Assembly (NCBI GenBank): GCA_964497475.1
Contig: CAZCDM010000123.1
Location: forward strand, 1-7,141
Direction: 5' to 3'
DNA from: CAZCDM01 sp964497475
GTDB lineage: Bacteria; Planctomycetota; Phycisphaerae; SM23-33
Length of the DNA: 7,141 nucleotides
Position 1 is the first letter of the stretch, and every line of letters begins with the position of its first letter. The notes beneath the pieces are model-generated. The model searched no databases and was not told the DNA's origin. It saw only the letters and a program-made list of their open reading frames with translations. The translations under genes and the position numbers were made by a program. Shown here one piece after another: positions 1-6,956 of this stretch.

Positions 1-2
1 AG

Positions 3-1433
3 GGGGCAGGCCTGGCCATATCCAACACCTCCGCCAACGATGGCTGGGCCGTCGGCAACGATGCGTATATCGACGGGACGAAAATAACAAACTGGTATCT
101 CGCCGAAGATAACGTCTTCCATGCAATGGACTCCCTGACGGCCGGCTTGATCGTCTATCGGCCTGGTCATGTGCAAGTTACGCCCAACACGCTGGGCATC
201 CAGCGGGGTATCGACCTGGCCAGCGCTGGCAATACCGTCAACATCCAAAACGGACTTTATCTGGAGTCCAATATCCGGATCGACAAGGCCCTGACCATCG
301 ACGGCCAGAACCGCTCTGGCGTGATCATCGCCCCGGCGGGCGAAGACGATCACGATGTTGTGGCCACGTCCGACGGCACGACCAGCAGCTTCCGCGGAAC
401 GTACCAGAACGGCTTTATCGTCCGCAGCGACAACGTCAGCCTTGCCGACCTCACCCTCGACGGGCAGGGCAACAGTACGCTCACGCCCGGGAAGAACAAC
501 TACCGCACCGGCGTGGTCGTGGACAACACCGGCGGGACGAACTGGAACAATTTCTCGGCCGACAATATTGCCGTGCGTAACACGTACTATCGCGGCGTTG
601 AGATCAACCCGGTGTACACCCGCGGCGTGCCGGGCACGGGCAGTTCGACCGGCCATTCGGTCAGCAACAGCCTGATCGACAACGTCACGTTCTGGGAGGC
701 CCTTTTCGCCACGGGCGACGGCACGTACAGCGACAACACCGTCTCAAACATTACCGGTACGGGCGGGCTGGGGGCAGCCCTTCGCAGCTATGCCGCGGCG
801 AGCTTGATCGACAACGTCATCAATACGGCCCAGTACGGCATCGTGGCGGATACCAGCGCGGTCATCGACGGTAACGTCATCGACGACGTCCAGTCGGGCA
901 TCATCATGAACAACCACTTCTACGGCACGGTCGCCAGCGATGTGACGATCGTGTCCAACCAGATCACCAACGTCCGCAACTCCGGTTCGGGGATGGTGGG
1001 AGTGGGCATGAGCCTGGTCAACGTCGCCAGTGGCAGCGAGATTCGCTATAACCAGATTGACCTGGGCACAGCCGACGGCAAGATCGGCATGAATGTCTGG
1101 TGGAATCCCGACGGCGGATTGGTGATCGCCGACAACCAGATCGATTTCGGCGGGACGAGCACCGGCCTGCTGATGCAATACAGCCCTTCGACAAATCCGG
1201 ACATTGTGAGCGGCAATACCATTACCGGCACGAGCACCGTTCGCAGTGCAGCCGGTGAAGGGGCGGGCGTGTTCATCACCAACCATGGTGAGGACAAGGG
1301 CCCGGTCTACGCCACCCTGACGGGCAATACCATCAGCGGGGCCGTCAATGCCATTGAAATCGAGGCGACCGCCGATGGCGGAGGCGACCCGGTGGTCGTG
1401 ACCATCGATGGCAATAACGACCTGTTCGACAAC
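3..1433 (+). CDS. Giant beta-helix exoprotein, probable TpsA cargo (5' partial; left of gap)
   Basis: This is the left visible part (477 codons) of a large secreted or surface protein. The frame is open from base 3, so the gene begins upstream. The ATG at 126 lies inside a conserved repeated segment (ending HAMDSL) and is not a credible start. Residues about 1-32 end a preceding module. Residues 33-100 form a junction segment with the conserved words NIQ and IDKALTI. The rest is a right-handed parallel beta-helix of the PbH1/NosD-like kind, with rungs about 20-30 residues apart marked by asparagine turns such as SNQIT, YNQIDLG, DNQIDFGG, GNTITG and GNTISG. There are almost no cysteines, as usual for such exoproteins. 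The frame reaches the gap in phase with the repeat NDLFDN and continues beyond it once the gap is collapsed. Role in adhesion, polysaccharide binding or matrix building cannot be told. The link to two-partner secretion comes from the downstream transporter gene; no TPS signal domain is visible here. Confidence 0.85.
99..302 (+). repeat. Exoprotein junction module, copy 1
   Basis: Protein-level repeat of about 68 residues inside the exoprotein. It aligns with copy 2 at about 1963-2192. Shared words in order are AED/IED, VFHAMD/IYHATD, GLI, V(T)TP, an I-x(2-3)-(G/A)-I-D/A alpha segment, NIQ, and IDKALTI/VDKPLTL. In both copies an acidic-aromatic junction leads into an amphipathic segment and then the first beta-helix rung, the usual entry to a pectin-lyase-like fold. 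The nucleotide sequences have diverged, so this is an old duplication. Confidence 0.75.
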
Positions 1434-1533
1434 NNNNNNNNNNNNNNNNNNNNNNNNNNNNNNNNNNNNNNNNNNNNNNNNNNNNNNNNNNNNNNNNNNN
1501 NNNNNNNNNNNNNNNNNNNNNNNNNNNNNNNNN
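1434..1533. other. Assembly gap (100 N), probably a false gap
   Basis: Exactly 100 undetermined bases, the conventional filler for a gap of unknown length. The 18 bases before it (1416-1433, aacgacctgttcgacaac) are identical to the 18 after it (1534-1551), and both copies encode NDLFDN in the phase of their own open frame. Removing 118 bases joins the two frames exactly. After merging, consecutive beta-helix rungs (GN to GN) are both 29 residues long. The simplest reading is that two contigs overlap by 18 bases and were never merged. A lost stretch of near-identical rungs remains possible. Confidence 0.95.
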
Positions 1534-4500
1534 AACGACCTGTTCGACAACAGCGAGGCGGGCATTGCGCTGTTGGATTCCAGCGGGGCCGGTCTGCTGT
1601 CGGCGACCATTACCGGCAACGCGGCCAGTATCCACGGCAACGATATCGGCATTGATGTCGATGGCGCTTCGGCGGCCATCGACAACAATCTGATCTACGA
1701 CAACCGCTTGGGCATTCGCGTGAAATCCGGTGGGACGATTACCAGCCTGTCGGGAAACACCTTCGGCGGGGCGGGGCTGGACCCGAACAAGATCGACCTG
1801 CGGCTCAACGGCTCGGCCGGGCTGGTTGCCTTCGGTAATGACAACGCTTTTTACGGCCAGCAGTATGCGATCATGAACCGCACCGCGACAGCCTACGACC
1901 TGACGGCCCTGACGGGTACGACGTTCGACGGCACGGCCGTGCCTGCTGCGGCGAGCGACCCGTTCAACTTCACCATCGAAGACAAGATCTACCACGCCAC
2001 CGATAATGCATCGGATGGCCTGATCACGTGGCAGGATGACAATCTGTACGTCACTACGCCAGGGACGGGCCATAGCGAAGAGAGCATCAACAATGCCATC
2101 GCCGCCGCCGACGCGGACGATATCCTGAACATTCAGGGCGGCACGTTCGGTGAAGACGTCGCCGTCGATAAGCCTCTGACGCTGCTGGCCAATTACGGCG
2201 CCCCGGCCACTGCGGACAGCTGGCAGGCGACGGCCGACATGCTGAGCCTGGGCGGCGATTTCGTTTCCCAGGTCGGCGGGATTGACCTGCAGACTACGGT
2301 GGTGCTTGTTGATAACACGACCCTGGACAGTGCGGATGTGCTGATCTTCGGCGGCCCGGTTGACAGCCTGGCAGGGCAGGGCTTTGGCCTGGTGGGCACT
2401 GCGGCTGCGAGTATCGATGTGGATGGACATATCGGCCAGGACCTCGGCGGAGATCCCGGGTATTTGACGTTCCAGGCTGGCAGCACATTCAACAGCAGCG
2501 GGTATTCGCTGCTGACCGACTCCGCCTTGCAGATCACCGTCGGAACGAATCTTGATTCCACCGGCGGGACGCTCGCCGGCCAGACCGTGACGGTCGACGG
2601 CAGCGACCAGGCGAACCAGATGACCTTTGGCGATATCGTCACCGGTGGCACGAAGGCTACCATCAAAGGCGGTGATGGCGATGATATCATCGACGCCTCC
2701 CGCGTGACGTCCTCGGGGCTGGTGATCCGTGGCAATGAGGGGTTCGATACGATTACCGGCGGCCAGCTTGCCGACGAGCTGTACGGCGGCAAGAACGGTG
2801 ACACTATCTACGGCCAGGGCGGCGATGACCTCATCGAGGGCCGCAAGGGCCATGACCACCTCTACGGCCAGGCCGGTGACGATACGCTCATTGGCGGTGA
2901 CGGACGGGACACGTTCTACTGGGCGGCTGGCGAGGGCAATGACGTCATCGACGGCAGCGATCCGATCACCGCTCCGGGCGATACGCTCACGGTAACCGGC
3001 GGAGCTTACGGGCTCGAGCTGGATAACGGTGGCCCGAGCTTTGCCGGTTCGCTTACCGGCGGCGGAGACACCGCGACGTTCGCCTCGATTGAAGGCTTTG
3101 ACCTGACCGCCGGGCAGTTCGAATCCCTGAGCTACAATGGCGACATGACGCTGCAGGACAACGCCGCCGTGGGCGTCAGCCAGCTCCTGCTCGACAGCGG
3201 GTTCGTGCTGGCCTTTGCGAACCCTGCCGACCCGACCGTCCTGGCCCTGTCGGGCGGGGCAGGCAATAACACCTTCACCATCGAAGGCTGGGATGCTGGC
3301 TGGACGGGTGGCCTGAGCTTCAACGGCCTGGGTGGCGTTGATGTGGTCGACTCGCAGGAGGCCCTGGGCAGCAGCGGCTCGCCGTGGACATCGACCTGGT
3401 TCAAGGCCGAGACGGTCAATCTGCGTGATGTCTATACCACCGGCCGACAGAAGTACGTCGCCGACACGGTCAACCTCGCCAGCATTCTCAAAAGCACCGG
3501 CGGCAAGGTCGTGGTCAAGAGCGATCTGGTCCTCGAAGACTCGGCCGAGATTTACGGCAAGAGGATCGACCTCCAGGACATCTTCACCGATGGCCTGGAC
3601 AGCTGGAATCTGCTGCTGGATTCGACCAATACGCTGGCGGTCGGCCAGGTCGGCACGGCGGCCGACCCGCTGGGCGTGGTGGACATTTACCAGAACAAGG
3701 GCGACCTGCTGCCCGGTGGAATGATCTACGCCAACGAAGCACAGCTCCACGCCGAGAATGGCTCGGTCGGCCTGGCCGGAAACCCGGTGCAGACCTCGGT
3801 GGCCCGCCTCGGTGGGTCTGCCCAGTCGGGCTTCTACCTGGATAACACTGGCTCGGAACTTTCCGTGGTGGAGCACGGGGCGAGTGAGTTTGGCCTGTAT
3901 GTCGTCTCCGGTGACCTGCTGGTTACCAACGACGCGACTATTCGCGTTGAGGATAGTAACGGTTATGTCGACGTCAGCGGGGGGACGGCGACGTTCGAGG
4001 CTACCGGCCCAACGAGCGATTTCATCACCGGTGGTGATCTGTTCCCTGCAATCGTCGCTTACGATCTGTTCATCACGGCCGGGCGGGATGTGCTGATCGG
4101 CTCGGCTTCGGGATATGGCGATCTGTACGTCGGAGCGGGGCTGACCGTCAACGCCGGGCGGGACTACGTCCAGGATTACAACAGTTACGTGGACGTGGCC
4201 GTTGACATCCCCGATCGTCCGACGACGATCACGGCCGGGCGCGACATCGTGCTGGATGATGTCGGGGCTGCCGGAGGCTACTTCGCCAGTTGGGGCGGTG
4301 ATGTGCTCTTCGATGCGGGCAATGATTTCATCGCCGACTGGGGTGCTACAGCTGGAATCATCACCAACGACGGTGGCCTGACGGAAATCAAGGCGTTCAA
4401 CTCGGCTGTCCTGAACAGCCCGTTTATCACGTCAGTCAGCTTTGTCGATGGCGGCGACCTGATCGTCACGACGCAGAACGGGCCGATTTTTGTCGGCTAC

Positions 4501-4848
4501 CCGCTGAACAGCCAGCCTGGCACGGGCGGTACGCTTACCGTCGGTGGTCCGGTGATCGGCTACCAGGGCAACATATTCCTGGGAGCCGGGAATATCGTTC
4601 TCAACGGCGGCCTGCCGCTGTCGCCGGAAATCCCGGCCGACCTGCTGAACGACTTCCTGGGCAATTACGACCTCTTCCAGCGGGTCATCGCGACCTATCT
4701 GGAAGGGCGGCAGCGGGTTGTCGAGCCGACCGGTCAGACGCCGACCACACCGGCCGGGCCGATGGGTAATGTCTATGGCATGATGAACCAGTACTTTGCC
4801 GACAGCCTGCTCCGCGGGCAGACGGTGACGTTCTTCCAGCTGCCGTAA
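1534..4848 (+). CDS. Giant beta-helix/RTX/FHA-like exoprotein, probable TpsA cargo (right of gap)
   Basis: These 1,104 codons are almost certainly the continuation of the 3-1433 reading frame. The frame enters from the gap at NDLFDN and stops at TAA 4846-4848. Apparent in-frame starts just left of the gap are artefacts. In order, it has the last beta-helix rungs (GNDIGIDV, NNLIYDN), a linker, a second junction segment (about 1963-2192), a beta-rich stretch, seven consecutive RTX nonapeptides (2731-2919) flanked by further RTX-like units, a long stretch without recognisable motif, and four FHA-like rungs (TAGRD, NAGRD, TAGRD, DAGND; 4075-4326). The tail has a short helical segment (about 4621-4720) and ends in FFQLP. 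No C-terminal barrel, LPXTG or PEP-CTERM anchor is seen, which fits secretion by a partner transporter. RTX units normally bind calcium and fold outside the cell. They are best known from type I secretion substrates, so that route is an alternative. The next gene (TpsB) is on the same strand, 144 bases downstream. Confidence 0.88.
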   Translation, partial: NDLFDNSEAGIALLDSSGAGLLSATITGNAASIHGNDIGIDVDGASAAIDNNLIYDNRLGIRVKSGGTITSLSGNTFGGAGLDPNKIDLRLNGSAGLVAFGNDNAFYGQQYAIMNRTATAYDLTALTGTTFDGTAVPAAASDPFNFTIEDKIYHATDNASDGLITWQDDNLYVTTPGTGHSEESINNAIAAADADDILNIQGGTFGEDVAVDKPLTLLANYGAPATADSWQATADMLSLGGDFVSQVGGIDLQTTVVLVDNTTLDSADVLIFGGPVDSLAGQGFGLVGTAAASIDVDGHIGQDLGGDPGYLTFQAGSTFNSSGYSLLTDSALQITVGTNLDSTGGTLAGQTVTVDGSDQANQMTFGDIVTGGTKATIKGGDGDDIIDASRVTSSGLVIRGNEGFDTITGGQLADELYGGKNGDTIYGQGGDDLIEGRKGHDHLYGQAGDDTLIGGDGRDTFYWAAGEGNDVIDGSDPITAPGDTLTVTGGAYGLELDNGGPSFAGSLTGGGDTATFASIEGFDLTAGQFESLSYNGDMTLQDNAAVGVSQLLLDSGFVLAFANPADPTVLALSGGAGNNTFTIEGWDAGWTGGLSFNGLGGVDVVDSQEALGSSGSPWTSTWFKAETVNLRDVYTTGRQKYVADTVNLASILKSTGGKVVVKSDLVLEDSAEIYGKRIDLQDIFTDGLDSWNLLLDSTNTLAVGQVGTAADPLGVVDIYQNKGDLLPGGMIYANEAQLHAENGSVGLAGNPVQTSVARLGGSAQSGFYLDNTGSELSVVEHGASEFGLYVVSGDLLVTNDATIRVEDSNGYVDVSGGTATFEATGPTSDFITGGDLFPAIVAYDLFITAGRDVLIGSASGYGDLYVGAGLTVNAGRDYVQDYNSYVDVAVDIPDRPTTITAGRDIVLDDVGAAGGYFASWGGDVLFDAGNDFIADWGATAGIITNDGGLTEIKAFNSAVLNSPFITSVSFVDGGDLIVTTQNGPIFVGYPLNSQPGTGGTLTVGGPVIGYQGNIFLGAGNIVLNGGLPLSPEIPADLLNDFLGNYDLFQRVIATYLEGRQRVVEPTGQTPTTPAGPMGNVYGMMNQYFADSLLRGQTVTFFQLP
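1963..2192 (+). repeat. Exoprotein junction module, copy 2
   Basis: Diverged second copy of the module at 99-302, beginning around FNFTIEDKIYHATD and ending around VDKPLTLLA. After collapsing the assembly gap, the aligned acidic residue in the two copies (codons at 105 and 1978) is 585 residues apart, which gives the repeat period of the protein. Unlike copy 1, this copy does not lead into a long asparagine-ladder helix. It runs into an irregular beta-rich stretch and then the RTX block, so it appears to be the last unit of the array. Confidence 0.75.
2668..2957 (+). repeat. RTX (hemolysin-type) calcium-binding repeat block
   Basis: Seven back-to-back nonapeptides at 2731-2919 fit the RTX consensus GGxGxDxUx to varying degrees: GNEGFDTIT, GGQLADELY, GGKNGDTIY, GQGGDDLIE, GRKGHDHLY, GQAGDDTLI, GGDGRDTFY. 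An outlying unit precedes them (GGDGDDIID at 2668-2694) and a degenerate one follows (GEGNDVIDG, to about 2957). Such repeats build a parallel beta-roll that binds calcium through the turn aspartates and glycines and folds only at extracellular calcium levels. GGQLADELY lacks the aspartate-rich turn and may be a weak site. Confidence 0.93.
4075..4326 (+). repeat. FHA-like beta-helix rungs (AGRD/AGND x4)
   Basis: Four copies of the five-residue word (T/N/D)-A-G-(R/N)-D are found at 4075-4089, 4150-4164, 4231-4245 and 4312-4326. They are spaced 25, 27 and 27 residues apart. Each is preceded by alternating hydrophobics (LFI, LTV, TTI, VLF) and followed by a short strand (VLI, YVQ, IVL, FIA). This is the rung pattern seen in filamentous-haemagglutinin-type exoproteins, and it supports the view that this protein is the cargo of the downstream TpsB. 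Confidence 0.7.
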
Positions 4849-4992
4849 CGATGTAGATTTGTCAGTTCAATGAAAACCAATGGAATGGTTGCATGTGGTT
4901 CGCCAGGGTTGTACGATGGTGGCCTTACGCGGAGGGTAACCCCTCTACTGCGACCAGAGTGTTTACGCAAACCCCAGATGGGAATCGGTGCG
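4849..4992 (+). promoter_or_regulatory. Intergenic leader between exoprotein and transporter genes
   Basis: 144 bases between the exoprotein stop and the preferred transporter start, with no convincing terminator, so co-transcription is likely. A short perfect hairpin lies at 4932-4945 (GAGGG, loop TAAC, CCCTC). Its 3' arm could instead pair through CTCT (4943-4946) with AGAG (4956-4959). A weak Shine-Dalgarno-like GGGA at 4980-4983 precedes the ATG at 4993. A weak promoter-like pair TTGTCA (4859-4864) and TGGAAT (4881-4886) has a 16-base spacer, but it is poor enough to be chance. No known riboswitch was recognised. Confidence 0.35.
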
Positions 4993-6735
4993 ATGAACAT
5001 GAAATGGACAGCATGTGCGCTGCTGCTGACGATGTCTGTCGTCATGGCTCAGCAGCCCCTGCCTAACGTCAGCCGCATCAGGCCGCAGGATGTCTCCTCG
5101 ATGCAGCAGCCCAAGCAGCCCAAGCCAGGCAAGCCCGTCGAGCTTCCCGAGCCTGAGGTCAAGGTGCCTGACGATAACCGCGTGCTGGTCGACTCCCTCA
5201 AGGCGGTCGTCTTCGTGCCCAGCCCCGATGCGGTTTCGGCCGAGCCAACCGGCCAGGGCGTTGTGATACAGGACATCCCGCTGCTGGAGACCGATGCGTT
5301 CCAGGCCCGGATCGAGCCGTACCTCGGCAAGGCGATTACGTGGCATTCGATTGGCGAGATGGTCAAAACGACCATCCTCTATTACCGTTCGCACGATCGG
5401 CCGGTGGTGGACGTGATCATCCCCGAGCAGGATATTACCGGCGGTATTGTTCAGTTGCTGGTTGTCGAAGGACGCGTCGGCAAGGTTGAGGTCAAGGGCA
5501 ACAAGTGGTTCTCCAGCGAGCTGATCCGCAGCAAGGTCAAGCTCCAGCCGGGCGATCCGATCGAAGCCGGCCAGTTGCTTTCGGATATCGATTACATCAA
5601 CCAGAACGCCTTCCGCTACGTCCGGCCTGTCCTTGCGCCTGGAGACGAACTCGGCCAGACTGACGTGATTCTGGATACGAAGGATCGCCTGCCCTATCGG
5701 CCTTATGTGGGCTGGGAGAATACCGGCAGCCGGACGACGGGTCTGCAGCGGTTCCTGGCCGGCGTGAACATGGGTAATCTCTGGGGGTTGGACCACGAGG
5801 CCGGCTTCCAGGTGGCGACCAACCAGCACTTCTCGGACATCATCGTCCTGTCGGGCTATTACCGCATCCCCATGCCCACGCGGGGCACGCTTGCATTCTT
5901 CGGCAGCTGGGCGCAGTACGATGCCCGCCACGCCGGGCTGGATGTCGACGGCTTCAGTTGGCAGGCGAGCATGCGGTACATCCATCCGCTGCCGACCCTC
6001 TGGGACGCCTACTCCCACGAGATTCAGGTTGGGTATGACTTCAAGCAGACCAACAACGACCTGGGCTACGGCGGGGCCGATGTGTACGACGGCGTGGTCG
6101 ATACCAGCCAGCTCGTGCTGCAGTATGGCGGGTACTGGGAAGACCCGCTGGGCAGCACGTCGTTTACGATCAGCCAGTACTGGAGCCCGCCGATCTGCTC
6201 GGAACGGGCCGAGGACAACGAATATGAGAAGGCCCGGCCGGGCACCGATCCGCGGTACTACTATGCGAATCTCTCGGCCGAGCGAATCTGGAACCTGCCG
6301 TATGAGTTCACGTTCGTCAATCGCTTCATCGGGCAGCTTTCGACCAACCGCCTGCTGGGCAGCGAGCAGATGGGCTTTGGCGGGTACAATACCGTCCGCG
6401 GCTACGACATGCGTGAAATCAACGCCGACGAGGGCCTGATTATTTCCGCCGAACTCCGCACGCCGGAGTGGAAGGTCTTCGCGATCAACAACGACCCGAG
6501 CCTGATGAACCGCCTGCAATTCCTGGTCTTCTACGACTACGGCCAGGCGCACAACATCGGCAATTACCCCGGCGAAGACGCCAACAACACCCTCAGCAGT
6601 GTGGGCGTCGGGCTGCGGTACAAGATCGGCACGTACCTGAGCTTCCGCATGGACTGGGGCTATCGCCTCCACCGCGTGACCAGCGATTTCAGCGCGAAGG
6701 ATCGCTTCCACTTCGGGCTGGTGCTGGCGTACTGA
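4993..6735 (+). CDS. TpsB-type outer-membrane transporter (ShlB/FhaC/HecB family)
   Basis: The two-partner-secretion pore, an Omp85-superfamily beta-barrel that moves one large exoprotein across the outer membrane. From the ATG at 4993 it has 580 residues, normal for the family. Residues 1-19 are a signal peptide (K4, hydrophobic core ALLLTMSVV, cleavage after VMA). Residues about 38-60 are a proline-rich linker. POTRA 1 is about 68-160 (ILYYRSHDRPVVDVIIPEQ resembles the POTRA_2/ShlB signature, with QLLVVEGRVGKVEVKGN at the POTRA 1-2 boundary), and POTRA 2 is about 161-232. The barrel runs from about 235 to 580, with the hallmark VRGY at 468-471 (L6 loop tip), FYDYGQA at 513-519 and a C-terminal aromatic (LVLAY). 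The frame stays open back to an ATG at 4870, but that start adds 41 residues unlike any signal peptide and has no ribosome-binding site. ATGs at 4978 and 4999 are minor alternatives. The gene lies directly after the giant exoprotein, its likely substrate. Confidence 0.93.
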   Translation: MNMKWTACALLLTMSVVMAQQPLPNVSRIRPQDVSSMQQPKQPKPGKPVELPEPEVKVPDDNRVLVDSLKAVVFVPSPDAVSAEPTGQGVVIQDIPLLETDAFQARIEPYLGKAITWHSIGEMVKTTILYYRSHDRPVVDVIIPEQDITGGIVQLLVVEGRVGKVEVKGNKWFSSELIRSKVKLQPGDPIEAGQLLSDIDYINQNAFRYVRPVLAPGDELGQTDVILDTKDRLPYRPYVGWENTGSRTTGLQRFLAGVNMGNLWGLDHEAGFQVATNQHFSDIIVLSGYYRIPMPTRGTLAFFGSWAQYDARHAGLDVDGFSWQASMRYIHPLPTLWDAYSHEIQVGYDFKQTNNDLGYGGADVYDGVVDTSQLVLQYGGYWEDPLGSTSFTISQYWSPPICSERAEDNEYEKARPGTDPRYYYANLSAERIWNLPYEFTFVNRFIGQLSTNRLLGSEQMGFGGYNTVRGYDMREINADEGLIISAELRTPEWKVFAINNDPSLMNRLQFLVFYDYGQAHNIGNYPGEDANNTLSSVGVGLRYKIGTYLSFRMDWGYRLHRVTSDFSAKDRFHFGLVLAY

Positions 6736-6956
6736 TTGGCGGTTTTTTTGCATCGCCGCGGGGTGCGGCAGCCAGGTCTCCGGACGGAACCGTTCGCCTT
6801 GGCTGGCATGGTCTTTGGGCCGGTGTTTCTCAGGCCGGTCGTTGGAGGGTCATCCGCAGCCAGTCGCATTGGGGACTTGGCGCATTTTTCGCAAGATCGC
6901 CCGCCGAAAATGGACGCAGAATGTACCTGTAGCGAAAGAAATCCAGCCGAGTTCGC
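6736..6956. other. Intergenic region between convergent genes
   Basis: 221 bases between the transporter stop and the stop of the minus-strand gene. A run of seven T (6743-6749) follows the transporter stop closely, but no clear GC stem lies directly upstream, so it is not a standard intrinsic terminator. An imperfect hairpin spans 6769-6805. Its outer stem is CAGCCA (6769-6774) with TGGCTG (6800-6805), and its inner stem CGGAC (6781-6785) with GTTCG (6792-6796) includes one G-T pair. No T run follows it on either strand. The word GGCCGGT occurs at 6818-6824 and 6833-6839. No convincing coding region was seen. Confidence 0.4.

Noticed and set aside
126..128. ATG at 126 as the start of the exoprotein gene
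   Set aside because: The frame is open to the window edge, and the residues before 126 belong to the junction module (AEDNVFHA matches IEDKIYHA in copy 2). There is no signal peptide after this ATG.
1416..1551. CRISPR-like or mobile-element direct repeat from the two 18-base copies
   Set aside because: There are only two copies, placed exactly at the edges of an N gap and in coding phase. They are better explained as the ends of two overlapping contigs.
1345..3876. Long minus-strand open frame (843 codons) opposite the exoprotein gene
   Set aside because: It runs through the gap and has no recognisable domain. Its composition (many R, A, V, D, Q) is what results from reading the complement of GC-rich, G/D/T/N-rich coding sequence. 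The + strand has clear protein repeats.
4941..4992. Possible cyclic-di-GMP riboswitch, prompted by ACGCAAA near 4964-4972 and a GGTAACC-like word
   Set aside because: Only short words resemble the GEMM class. Their order and the required paired stems do not fit, and the hairpin that can be drawn is just five base pairs.
6720..6750. Intrinsic terminator formed by the seven-T run after the transporter stop
   Set aside because: No inverted repeat of useful length sits immediately 5' of the T run, so a canonical stem-loop plus U-tract is not supported.
4963..6753. Long minus-strand open frame (596 codons) opposite the transporter gene
   Set aside because: It mirrors the full TpsB coding region, which has a signal peptide, POTRA domains and the VRGY motif. 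The antisense frame has no domain features and is a codon-composition shadow.
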